From NCBI GenBank assembly GCA_017516965.1, contig JAFXAP010000010.1:44455-108454 (forward strand): a stretch of 64,000 nt of DNA, in the 5' to 3' direction. Position numbers and translations under genes: made by a program. Below are positions 45,127-54,091 of this stretch, one piece after another (within the stretch, counting starts at the first letter, position 1; each line of letters opens with the position of its first letter). The notes under the pieces are model-generated. The model searched no databases. It was not told the DNA's origin and saw only the letters and a program-made list of their open reading frames with translations. Origin of the DNA: Clostridia bacterium (GTDB lineage: Bacteria > Bacillota > Clostridia > Oscillospirales > Acutalibacteraceae).

Positions 45127-45190
45127 AATCGAAAAAAACTTCGATAAAACGACATTTCCTATTGTAAAAGAATATCGAAAGTGGTATAAT
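45127..45190 (+). promoter_or_regulatory. Promoter and operator of the defence operon
   Basis: TTGTAA (45161-45166), an 18-base spacer and TATAAT (45185-45190) lie 36 bases before the HTH gene. ATCGAA (45127-45132) and TTCGAT (45139-45144) form an inverted repeat, and ATCGAA recurs at 45173-45178 between the promoter elements. The sites are placed where the HTH protein could repress both its own operon and the divergent leader promoter. Confidence 0.6.
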
Positions 45191-45226
45191 AGCATATATC
45201 ATATTACTTATGAGAGGTAGAAAACT

Positions 45227-45433
45227 ATGTCGAAAGTTTCTTATAGTAAGTTGTGGCATCTTCTTTTGGACCTGAAGGTCAAGAAAAAGGATTTAGGACT
45301 GTCTCCGAGCACAATGAGCAAATTGAAAAACGACGAGTGTGTCAACACTGACACGTTGCTGAAAATCTGCACCGTATTGCAGTGTCAGATTTCCGACATA
45401 ATGGAAGTAATTCCCGAAGAAAACGATGCTTAA
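45227..45433 (+). CDS. Cro/CI-type HTH regulator of the defence operon
   Basis: A 68-residue helix-turn-helix protein of the YozG-like group: YSKLWHLLLDLKVKKKDLGLSPSTMSKLK forms helices 1-3, and TDTLLKICTVLQCQISDIME is the typical C-terminal signature. It is the first gene of the 16.6-kb operon, with GAGAGG upstream, and 13 bases separate it from the first ATPase. Related regulators lead many defence operons. It probably autoregulates through the ATCGAA repeats, although the sites are inferred. Confidence 0.85.
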   Translation: MSKVSYSKLWHLLLDLKVKKKDLGLSPSTMSKLKNDECVNTDTLLKICTVLQCQISDIMEVIPEENDA

Positions 45434-45446
45434 TGGAGGCAAACTA

Positions 45447-46970
45447 ATGGCTAACGAAAATGTTCAGGTCGGCAAATACACCCTTGAGTCTCTTACAACG
45501 GGTATGTATTCGGACCCTAAAATCGTTTATCGTGAGTATATACAAAATAGTGTCGATTCGCTTGAAATGGCAGTTGCAAATAACTTGCTCGAACCGCAAG
45601 GTATGCGAATTGATATTGTAATAAATGAAGAGGAGTCCGTTATTTCTATCCGAGATAACGGAATGGGTATTCCTTGCGCCGAAGCGAAAGAAACCCTTAT
45701 GAATGTTGGTAACTCAAAGAAACGACATTCCAGCAATCGTGGTTTCCGTGGAATTGGTCGTCTCGGCGGTATGAGTTATTGTGACACTTTGGTGTTTACG
45801 ACATCTGCTGAAAACGAACCCCAAAAGACGGTGGTGAGTTTCGATTGTAAAAAACTTCGCAATCTGTTGATTCCTGGACAGTATGAGGATATGACTTTGT
45901 CTGCTGTTTTGAGTGAAATCACAACCGTTGTAGTTGAACCTGAAAAACCTGAAAAACATTATTTCTTGGTTGAGATGAAAGATGTTAGTGGGTTCTCTGA
46001 CCTGCTCGATATTGACACGGCCAAGAGTTACATTTCGCAGGTAGCACCGTTGCCTTATCAATCAAGACACTTTATATATTCATCTCAATTACATAGTTTC
46101 CTTACCGAAAAAGGTTACTCAATCGAAGAGTTCCCGATATTTGTCGGTGATAGTGAAAGTGATTTAGAACCTCTTTACAAACCTAATCGCAGCCGTTTCC
46201 ATTCTGATAGAAACAAAATGAAAGTGGATGAAATCCACAAAATGGTTTATTTCGACATCACTATTGATGATGAACTATATGCATTGGGTTGGTACGGAGA
46301 CTGCGATTGGTACGGTTCTCTGTCAGAGCACGAAATCTCTGGTTTTCGTGTAAGAAAAGGAAATATCCTTATCGGAGACAATAAAACCCTTAATGGCATC
46401 TTCCGTGAAGCACGTTTTAATGGTTGGACACAGGGCGAGTTGTTTATTCTTACCGACAAACTTATTCCTAATGCCCGCAGAGACGACTTTGAGCAAAACC
46501 AATACTATTTCAAATTGCTGGATGCTCTGCGTGAAGGTGTTGGTTTAGATATTACACGTGCCATCCGTGAAGCATCTTTGGCTCGTAACGATGTTTCTAC
46601 CAAAGTAATGAGAGAGGTCGCAAAGAAAATTGGCGAAGCGACGTCCATTTTGGACGAAGGATTCAACTCTTCCGTTGATAAGGAAAAGTTGATTGCCGAA
46701 CTTACCGCAACTGCCGAAACTCTCGCTAAAACGAAACCCAAAGACGATGCACAGGCTCAACAGAAAGAGCAATTAACACAACAAATTGAAACCACTGTTG
46801 AGGAAGTTACCGAAAGCAAAAAGTATAAACTCAATCAAGTCAATTCTGGAATTGATAAAAAGAGTAAAAAGATACTTTCTGTTGTCAGTGACATTCTATC
46901 AACCAAATTATCCAAGTTCCTTGTTGATGAAATTATCGAGGAAATTATTAAAGAACTAAACGGAAAGTGA
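45447..46970 (+). CDS. GHKL/Hsp90-like ATPase 1 of the defence operon
   Basis: A 507-residue protein with an N-terminal GHKL ATPase. The N box is YREYIQNSVDSL (Glu-30, Asn-34), the G1 box DNGMGIP (70-76) and the lid G2 box GFRGIGRLGG (99-108). A transducer-like region follows (residues 200-370) with GFRVRKGNILIGDN and NARRDDFEQN. The last 130 residues are helical and probably a coiled coil. Family members dimerise on ATP binding to clamp DNA or protein. It is paralogous to the gene at 59657; both begin VGKYTLESLT-GMYS. The ATG at 45447 follows GGAGG by 7 bases, and the ATG at 45426 overlaps the upstream gene. Confidence 0.85.
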   Translation: MANENVQVGKYTLESLTTGMYSDPKIVYREYIQNSVDSLEMAVANNLLEPQGMRIDIVINEEESVISIRDNGMGIPCAEAKETLMNVGNSKKRHSSNRGFRGIGRLGGMSYCDTLVFTTSAENEPQKTVVSFDCKKLRNLLIPGQYEDMTLSAVLSEITTVVVEPEKPEKHYFLVEMKDVSGFSDLLDIDTAKSYISQVAPLPYQSRHFIYSSQLHSFLTEKGYSIEEFPIFVGDSESDLEPLYKPNRSRFHSDRNKMKVDEIHKMVYFDITIDDELYALGWYGDCDWYGSLSEHEISGFRVRKGNILIGDNKTLNGIFREARFNGWTQGELFILTDKLIPNARRDDFEQNQYYFKLLDALREGVGLDITRAIREASLARNDVSTKVMREVAKKIGEATSILDEGFNSSVDKEKLIAELTATAETLAKTKPKDDAQAQQKEQLTQQIETTVEEVTESKKYKLNQVNSGIDKKSKKILSVVSDILSTKLSKFLVDEIIEEIIKELNGK

Positions 46971-46980
46971 GCATTGTATC

Positions 46981-48945
46981 ATGGAAGTATTTCCTTCTGA
47001 ATACCAAAGTCTGGATTTAACACGATACGAAAAACTATTCATTCGCCACTCCTTATCAAGTGACGAGTATGGTTTCTTATTGCTTCGTGTCAATCCTGCT
47101 ATGCAGAAAAACGATGATATGGATGTCGTGGTTTTGCCACAGGGGGTAATACTTTGCAAATTTTTCGATACCTTTAATGATATTGCGCAGTTTTCTGCTA
47201 TGATTACTGCTTTTGCAACACTTGTGTATCCGACCACACGAGATATTATCGCCAACAAGTTCTTGACGAACAAATCCCTTTGTGACGATGCAGGAAGTTT
47301 GAAGTTCGCAGCATCAATCGTACATATTTTCCCGAACTTAAAGAAGGCAGATGTTGAAAAGCAGTCTTTTACGGGCGAAGTAAAGACGTTTGTAGAAAAC
47401 AACTGCTTATTTGCCGAAGATTTTTCTAATTTGAGAACGGAGTTCATTTCTACAATGAACCGTTGTCTTGTTGCACCCATTCTTCCCGTTTCCAAGAATT
47501 CCTTTACAATAGATGATAGCAATGTTAATGCTATACTTCATAGAATTGCCACCGAATATGTTACTGTTCGTGTTGCTGCTGTTAAAGATACAGAGACCTC
47601 TACAGGTGCAGATAATGAACTGCTTATTGTAGATGAAAACGACATTGCTGTTAAAGCATTCCGCCTTGACCAAGAGCAAATTAATATCGTAAACAAGATA
47701 AATAAAGGCGACCAGTTAATTTTGGCCTGTGCTGGTTCGGGCAAGAGTGTACTTCTTATTTCGAAGTGCTTCAAAGCCGCTAGAATGAACCCAGACAAGC
47801 AATTCCTTATTACTTGTTATAACGACAACTTGCGCTCTCTTTATACTTGGTTTATTGACCGTGCTGGATTGAGAGAAAAGAATGTAACCTGTGTCACTTT
47901 CCACTCTCTTTGCCGTAATTTGCTTAAAAAGAACGGATTCCACGTTGGACACGATGACTTTGATGGCTGGGTGTATTCGGCAATTGATAAATTAAACCAA
48001 GGTAAAATCAAAGAGCGTTTCTACGGAATCTTTATTGATGAGGTTCAGATATTCCAACCTGAATGGTATAAGTTCTGCTATAACCTCTTGGAGAACAAAT
48101 CGTCTGATGACCACCTTTTTGTCATATGTGGCGATAAGACCCAAGACCTTGATAAACGAAAGAAGCAAGGTACTGCTCCTTGGCAGGCGGGCGAAGGATA
48201 TCCTAACTATCGTGGTGGTAATAAAAACATTCGTATTGAACGTAACTATCGTAACTGCATTGAAATAAATGAGTTTATCAACCGATATGTTACCAATGCC
48301 AAGCAGTACTTGTACGGCATCGACCCCGATTTTGACATCGACCCTGATTTGTTCTTACGTGGACAAGCGGTATCACACGGTATAGGTGTTAAATACCACC
48401 AACTTTCCGATTTCAGCAATGATGGAGAAGCAGATGCGGTAATTGCCTCCATCAAAAAAATCCACGACGAGCACGAAATCCCATACGATGAAATTGCTGT
48501 GATTATGTATAACGCCTCCTACAAATCAAAGTTTCCCAAGTGGCAAAACTATATGTATTCATTGGAACGCCCTTTGCTGGTTCGTTTGATGCAAGAAGAC
48601 ATTCCTTTCTGTAAACTATATTCTGCAGACGGAGAATGGCAGGAGCATTTCGGTGAAACAGGTGGCGTCAGACTTATTAAGTTCCATTCGGTTTTAGGTC
48701 TTGATTTCCGTGCAGCGATTATCTGCGGAATGAAACCCTTCGGTTATTACGATGATGTAAAGAGCCCCGACTGGAAAACCCTCAAAGAAGATGAGGACAA
48801 ATATAGCAATGCAGTACAGGCAACTCATCAGTGTATTAGAAACCTCTATGTCGCTTGCACTCGTGCAAAAGAAGTTTTACATATTATTGCACCAGAAACC
48901 AAAGATGATTCTGTCTTTATCAAAATCCTAAAAGATTCGATTTAA
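46981..48945 (+). CDS. SF1 helicase with degenerate nuclease-like N-terminus
   Basis: This 654-residue UvrD-like helicase has motif I LACAGSGKSVLL (about 247-258), motif II FIDEVQIF (near 350, DEVQ for DEAQ), IRIERNYRNC and motif VI VACTRAKEVLHI (about 623). The first 220 residues replace the NERD domain of its downstream relative. DMDVVVLPQGVILCKF aligns with SDFLVFDPSFGFITIEVK but leucine stands where the catalytic glutamate should be, so nuclease activity is probably lost. The gene follows ATPase 1 by 10 bases and is likely a motor or loader in the system. Confidence 0.8.
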   Translation: MEVFPSEYQSLDLTRYEKLFIRHSLSSDEYGFLLLRVNPAMQKNDDMDVVVLPQGVILCKFFDTFNDIAQFSAMITAFATLVYPTTRDIIANKFLTNKSLCDDAGSLKFAASIVHIFPNLKKADVEKQSFTGEVKTFVENNCLFAEDFSNLRTEFISTMNRCLVAPILPVSKNSFTIDDSNVNAILHRIATEYVTVRVAAVKDTETSTGADNELLIVDENDIAVKAFRLDQEQINIVNKINKGDQLILACAGSGKSVLLISKCFKAARMNPDKQFLITCYNDNLRSLYTWFIDRAGLREKNVTCVTFHSLCRNLLKKNGFHVGHDDFDGWVYSAIDKLNQGKIKERFYGIFIDEVQIFQPEWYKFCYNLLENKSSDDHLFVICGDKTQDLDKRKKQGTAPWQAGEGYPNYRGGNKNIRIERNYRNCIEINEFINRYVTNAKQYLYGIDPDFDIDPDLFLRGQAVSHGIGVKYHQLSDFSNDGEADAVIASIKKIHDEHEIPYDEIAVIMYNASYKSKFPKWQNYMYSLERPLLVRLMQEDIPFCKLYSADGEWQEHFGETGGVRLIKFHSVLGLDFRAAIICGMKPFGYYDDVKSPDWKTLKEDEDKYSNAVQATHQCIRNLYVACTRAKEVLHIIAPETKDDSVFIKILKDSI

Positions 48946-48967
48946 CGTAGCATAGGAGAAAGCAGAT

Positions 48968-50605
48968 ATGAATTATAAAATTGATAAAACAATATTCAGA
49001 CATAGATTATGGGGCGAAGGTATCTTGCGTAGCATAGAAGGCACCGTCCTTTCAATCGAGTTCACCCAGGAAGGCCTTAAACGTCTCACAGAGGCGAGTG
49101 TGCAAAGTGGAATACTAACAATCGTCAATCCCGAAATCTCTGCTACAAAGGCTCCTGACACCGTTATATCGCATAATGACAGTGTTTTGAGACAGTACGA
49201 CACATCTGACACCGTTTTGGGTGGAAAAAATATATTGGAAGCATTTGAAACCGACGATGTGGCTCTTTTTAATGAGTCGTACACTATTATAGGCGAAGAA
49301 ACCTCTGCCAAGAAAATAAGTGCAACCTACGATTTAACTATCATCGGAAATATTACCGTCGATGAAATCAAAGTGAACGGCAACCTCACTGTTATCGGTG
49401 ATATCTCGGCAAAAGTATTGACCTGTGCAAACACTTTAATTTGCCAAGGCCATGTTGATGCTGACAAGATATATGTTGGCGGAATCGTCGCAAAATCGGT
49501 AAAATGTGTTGAGTTTGTCTGTGATGGAAATGCCCTTATTGAAACCACCATCGATATAGATAAATCAAGCAGAACCGAAAAGACGATGGTTGCTTGTGAA
49601 GGTATTATGGGTGCAGGCACTTTTGCGGCACTAAATGCTATTGCAAACGAATACTTTGAGTTCTCTGGTGATATTCAAGGTAAGGTTTTGGAACTGGAAT
49701 CTGATTCTACTTTGAGTGAAATGACTGCGCCTGTTCAAGTCGGCACAGATTTGTCCGAATTAAGCATCGAGGAAGTTATCAAACAAGTAGAAGACCGCTT
49801 GAAAGCGGAATATAAGCAATGTAGCACTTTGGACGAAGATGCAATTATTGAATTGACAAAACTTCTTGGAAACAATTCCTTACATACACTCGCAGATTAT
49901 GCGACAATTTTCGACACTCTCACAAACATATCGTACCAAGATGAGATAGATGATTTTGGAGATTACTTGACTGTTGTTTTCGCCAAGAAAATCTTGCCCG
50001 AAACCATCTATCGATACGAGACTATTGAGCATATTGATACTTTGATGCTTCCAGAGGCAGAAAAAGTGCTTGACGAACTTGAGTTCAGACCCCAATCGGT
50101 CGAACGTATTGCCCAGTGCATCCGAATTGCCATCGAGTGTTCTGATGTTATTCCAATGGGTCTCGATAGTGTACTGGATAAAATATTTAGTTCTTTCGGA
50201 CTCCGTTATTCAACTGTTAAAAACATATTGGGAAAAGCACCTGCTCCTGCACCTGCAAAAGAAAAAACAGTTGTTGAGCCCGTTGCCAAACCCGTTGTTG
50301 AAGAAGTCAAAACAGAAACTCCTGCTGATATGTTTGACATTGAAGCACCAAAACCAAAAAAGTTCAAAATGAGCAAGAGTAAGTTTCTAACGATGAGCAT
50401 TCAAGCAGAAGCGAAGTTCTTCGGAATAACCGCTGACGAGCAGATGCGTCTTGCCTCTGCCAAAATTAAGACTTGTGCCGACTTTTTACGGATGACCGAA
50501 CAAGATTTGAGAGAAATCTTTAAGAAAAAACTGTTTTTAGCAAACCATTTATATCAAGCACAGCAGAAAATGAAAGCCGCTGTTGAAGAAATGGATGACG
50601 AATAA
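48968..50605 (+). CDS. Tudor-like / beta-helix / helix-hairpin-helix protein of the defence operon
   Basis: A 545-residue protein with an unusual architecture. Residues 8-50 (FRHRLWGEGILRSIEGTVLS) resemble the SH3/Tudor-type module found at UvrD C-termini. Residues of about 118-235 form short repeating strands (TIIGNITVDEIKVNGNLTVIGDI, VDADKIYVGGIVAKSVKCVE) like a bactofilin-type beta-helix, suggesting polymerisation. A proline-rich linker (KAPAPAPAKE...PVAKPVVEEVK) precedes a C-terminal domain like RNA polymerase alpha-CTD or HhH (ADEQMRLASAKIKTCADFLR, MTEQDLREIF). It could be a scaffold that binds DNA. Function is not known. Confidence 0.6.
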   Translation: MNYKIDKTIFRHRLWGEGILRSIEGTVLSIEFTQEGLKRLTEASVQSGILTIVNPEISATKAPDTVISHNDSVLRQYDTSDTVLGGKNILEAFETDDVALFNESYTIIGEETSAKKISATYDLTIIGNITVDEIKVNGNLTVIGDISAKVLTCANTLICQGHVDADKIYVGGIVAKSVKCVEFVCDGNALIETTIDIDKSSRTEKTMVACEGIMGAGTFAALNAIANEYFEFSGDIQGKVLELESDSTLSEMTAPVQVGTDLSELSIEEVIKQVEDRLKAEYKQCSTLDEDAIIELTKLLGNNSLHTLADYATIFDTLTNISYQDEIDDFGDYLTVVFAKKILPETIYRYETIEHIDTLMLPEAEKVLDELEFRPQSVERIAQCIRIAIECSDVIPMGLDSVLDKIFSSFGLRYSTVKNILGKAPAPAPAKEKTVVEPVAKPVVEEVKTETPADMFDIEAPKPKKFKMSKSKFLTMSIQAEAKFFGITADEQMRLASAKIKTCADFLRMTEQDLREIFKKKLFLANHLYQAQQKMKAAVEEMDDE

Positions 50606-50636
50606 ACTCTAATTAACACTGCCGAGGTGAAATGAT

Positions 50637-53600
50637 ATGGCTGGAAAACTTAATGTAGCAAGAGAAAAACTTGCCATAAAAATACTGGAGGATTTCAGGG
50701 GTAAAATCACTGGTGATTATAGTCCTAGTTGCATTGGTGAAAACCCTGAAAATAGATATTTTGTCGGTAAACTCCTTCCTGTTAGCGAAGGCCAGACATC
50801 TTCCTTCGGTTCAGATGTGTTTATCGAATCCATAGGTATGGACTTTTATGTTGCAACAGAGGACATTGCAACTGCTGCAATCAAAGTATATCCGCGCGGT
50901 GATTTTTACTACCGAGCATACCCAACGTTTGAGCAGCAAAGAAATGCCTTTTTAGACGAAATCAATGATTCCGAAGAAACTCCTTTTGCTGATTTTGATG
51001 CTCTTATAGAAGCATACAATAACGACCCTTCTGCTTTTGCAAAAAGAAAGACCAGACTTATTCCCGTGTATAAGAAGGTCAATATCCACAGCACGAATTT
51101 CTTTGCTTATTTTAAGTTGAATGAATTGATTGACCCTGCAACAGGATACGGATTCGCAAACGAAAAACATACAGAGAACCAAACCCTTTGCAAGTTCATT
51201 GATGACTTGCAAGAGAGCATCACAGAAGACCCCGATTGTTATACACACGAAATATTTGAAAAAGCCAAAATCAACGACCTTCTTTCCGAAGAAGCATATG
51301 CCGCCTTCCTTCGAAAGAATGCAAAGAAGGAAACTCCGATTCGACAGAACTGGAACATCTATATTGATTTAAGTATCAAACTGATTAAAGACCGTTATTT
51401 GGTATCTGTGGCTTTGGTAAACTGTTCTGCTGTTCAATCCAATGGAATTACCCATAAGTCCCACAAAAAAGCAGATGACAAGCCCACTATTGAGACTTTA
51501 TTCAATTCTGGAATTGATGTGCAACTCATAGATGCAGAGTATGCTCCTATCAAAATGGACTTCTTTGCCGATGATTATAAGTACGACAGCACCCAGAAGG
51601 CAGTAGGAAATAACTGTTCTGTGGTATATAGCGAAGAAAACAATACAGTTAGCACCGACCACCTTCCTACCTTTACCCAGAAAAGGTTGCTTACGAATGA
51701 TAAACTCGCAGTATCCTTCCAAGACCTTGTTGATGACCCGATAAACACTCTTAATGGCATCCATCGTAAGATGCTAAAAGAACTCGACGATTGGAAACGA
51801 TATCAAACCGAGAAAAACCCTGAATTAACCGATAAAGCAAAGGAAAACCTTGCGAAAGAAATCAAGGATTTTGCACAGGAAATAGAACGTTTTGCATTCG
51901 GTGTTCGCATTATTCAAAATTATCCGATGATTTATAAGAGTTTTGTTCTGATGAACAAAACCTTCTTGGCGACTGCAAAAAAATATACAACTTGGCGTCT
52001 TTTCCAGATTGTATTTATCGTGTCTATGATACCCGATATTGCTGCTTGTGACCAAGATTTGTTGTTGGAAGAAGAAAAATTACAGACCACATTGAATTCT
52101 GTATCGCTCTTGTACTTCCCTACGGGTGGTGGTAAGACCGAAGCGTTCCTTGGCACTCTTGTATTCAATCTTTTCTTTGACCGTTTTAGAGGCAAGGAAT
52201 GTGGTGTTACATCTATTCTTCGATATCCTCTTCGTCTCTTGTCTGTTCAGCAGGTTCAGCGTTTAGCGAATGCTTTGGCACAGGCTGAACTTTTAAGAAG
52301 AAACGAACCCGCTATTGCAGGCACAGAACCCTTCTCCTTGGGTTACTTTGTAGGCGATGGTAATACTCCTAACCGCATTGAAAAGAAGGATGTTAACAAA
52401 TATCGTTCTATGAAGCAGGAAGAATGTGACGAGGAGCGAATCATTGATATTTGTCCTTTCTGCGGTAAGCAGAGCATCCACCTTCGTTTCGATGAGGAAA
52501 CTTATCGTCTTGTCCATTTCTGTGATAACCCTGAATGTCAATCAAATGGAACTTTGCCGATATACATTGTTGACCAAGAGATTTATAGATACCTTCCTTC
52601 TGCAATCATTAGCACGGTAGATAAACTTGCGATTCTTGGCAATAACCCCAGTTTCCGAAACATTTTAAGTGGAGCAACCCATAAATGTCCGAAGCACGGA
52701 TATACCAGCACTACCAAGTGTCTTGTGAACCGTGAATTCTGCAACGAGGAAGTATCTTCGTTTGAGGAAATTGAAATGTACGACCCTGCTCCCACCTTGT
52801 TCATTCAAGACGAACTTCACCTTATCCGTGAGAGTTTGGGCACCTATGCATCTCATTACGAATCATTTATTGACTATTTCGTGAAGAATGTTTCTCCGTC
52901 GCGCCGTCCTATTAAAGTTATTGGTGCAACGGCAACCATTTCTTCTTACGAGACGCAAATTACACAGTTATATAGCAAGGACCCCCTGCGCTTCCCGTGT
53001 GCATCTCCGTTCCTTAAAAAGAACTTCTACTCTTATATCGAAGATGATGACACACAAAGACTTATTCTTGGTTATGCACCTTACGGCAAAGCAATCATTA
53101 ACTCTGTTGTGTATTCTTTGAAGTATATGAGAGAAGTTGTTTATGCTTACCTAATTGACCCGCAGAAAGTCCTTGATATTCCTGATATTGGAATTGATTC
53201 GGTAGAAGAAGCAACCGAGATACTTAAAGACTACTGGATTTTCCTTGAATATAACAATGTTAAGAGAGACGGCAACAACGTTGAAGGCGCTCTTGAAACT
53301 CCCATAAATGTGGAGTTGAAAAAGCAAGGCATCACCGAGTTCAATACTCGTAAAATGACAGGTGACGAAACCTTCCAAGATGTTCGTGAAGTATTAGCAC
53401 AGGTCGAAAACAATCCCGATGTATTTGACGGTGTAAACCTGATTGCTGCAACATCTATGATTTCTCACGGTGTCGATGCCGATAGATTTAACATTATGTT
53501 CTTCTATGGTATTCCTGGCAACACTGCCGAATACATACAGGCATATAGCCGAACTGGTCGTAGATATTCGAGTATCGTAATTGATATTATTAGACCTTCG

Positions 53601-54074
53601 AGAGAAACCGACCAAAGTTACTTAAAGAACTTTATCAAGTTCCACGAGTTTAAGGATATTATGGTAGAATCGGTTCCAATTAACCGTTGGGCAACAAAGG
53701 CTATCGACGGAACGCTTCCTGGCATCTTTATGGGTCTTCTCTTTACAAAATATGACCCCGAACTGCAATATGGCAACGGAACATTGTTCTATATGAAAAA
53801 CATTAGCAAAGCGATTTCTAACGGCATTTTGAATGCAGATACCATCAAAAAGGAACTGCAAATGTCGTATGGATGTCTTATCGACGGTCAAGTATATGAA
53901 CTGGGCAATCAGTATAAGGCAAAAATCGACGAGTTTGTTGATTCTGTATTTGAACGAATTACAGATAAAAACTGGGAAGATGAAAGCATTTTTGACGGTT
54001 TTAATCTTATGGGTTATCACATTATGAACAGTCTTCGTGATACCGATACCCAGTTGATTATCGAATTGGAATGA
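50637..54074 (+). CDS. drmA: DrmA-like SF2 helicase
   Basis: This large 1145-residue SF2 helicase resembles DISARM DrmA. Motif I is YFPTGGGKTEAFL (about 492-504), motif II FIQDELHLIRE (near 720, DELH box), and motifs V-VI are AATSMISHGVDADRFNIM and YIQAYSRTGRR (about 935-978). Between motifs I and II lies a cysteine cluster, CPFCGKQ...CDNPEC (about 604-636). An N-terminal region of about 480 residues has no recognised fold. DrmA with DrmB forms the DISARM core, which acts on incoming phage DNA. The gene precedes drmB by 17 bases, the invariant order of the pair. Confidence 0.75.
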   Translation: MAGKLNVAREKLAIKILEDFRGKITGDYSPSCIGENPENRYFVGKLLPVSEGQTSSFGSDVFIESIGMDFYVATEDIATAAIKVYPRGDFYYRAYPTFEQQRNAFLDEINDSEETPFADFDALIEAYNNDPSAFAKRKTRLIPVYKKVNIHSTNFFAYFKLNELIDPATGYGFANEKHTENQTLCKFIDDLQESITEDPDCYTHEIFEKAKINDLLSEEAYAAFLRKNAKKETPIRQNWNIYIDLSIKLIKDRYLVSVALVNCSAVQSNGITHKSHKKADDKPTIETLFNSGIDVQLIDAEYAPIKMDFFADDYKYDSTQKAVGNNCSVVYSEENNTVSTDHLPTFTQKRLLTNDKLAVSFQDLVDDPINTLNGIHRKMLKELDDWKRYQTEKNPELTDKAKENLAKEIKDFAQEIERFAFGVRIIQNYPMIYKSFVLMNKTFLATAKKYTTWRLFQIVFIVSMIPDIAACDQDLLLEEEKLQTTLNSVSLLYFPTGGGKTEAFLGTLVFNLFFDRFRGKECGVTSILRYPLRLLSVQQVQRLANALAQAELLRRNEPAIAGTEPFSLGYFVGDGNTPNRIEKKDVNKYRSMKQEECDEERIIDICPFCGKQSIHLRFDEETYRLVHFCDNPECQSNGTLPIYIVDQEIYRYLPSAIISTVDKLAILGNNPSFRNILSGATHKCPKHGYTSTTKCLVNREFCNEEVSSFEEIEMYDPAPTLFIQDELHLIRESLGTYASHYESFIDYFVKNVSPSRRPIKVIGATATISSYETQITQLYSKDPLRFPCASPFLKKNFYSYIEDDDTQRLILGYAPYGKAIINSVVYSLKYMREVVYAYLIDPQKVLDIPDIGIDSVEEATEILKDYWIFLEYNNVKRDGNNVEGALETPINVELKKQGITEFNTRKMTGDETFQDVREVLAQVENNPDVFDGVNLIAATSMISHGVDADRFNIMFFYGIPGNTAEYIQAYSRTGRRYSSIVIDIIRPSRETDQSYLKNFIKFHEFKDIMVESVPINRWATKAIDGTLPGIFMGLLFTKYDPELQYGNGTLFYMKNISKAISNGILNADTIKKELQMSYGCLIDGQVYELGNQYKAKIDEFVDSVFERITDKNWEDESIFDGFNLMGYHIMNSLRDTDTQLIIELE

Positions 54075-54091
54075 GAAGGTAGGTGAAAGCA

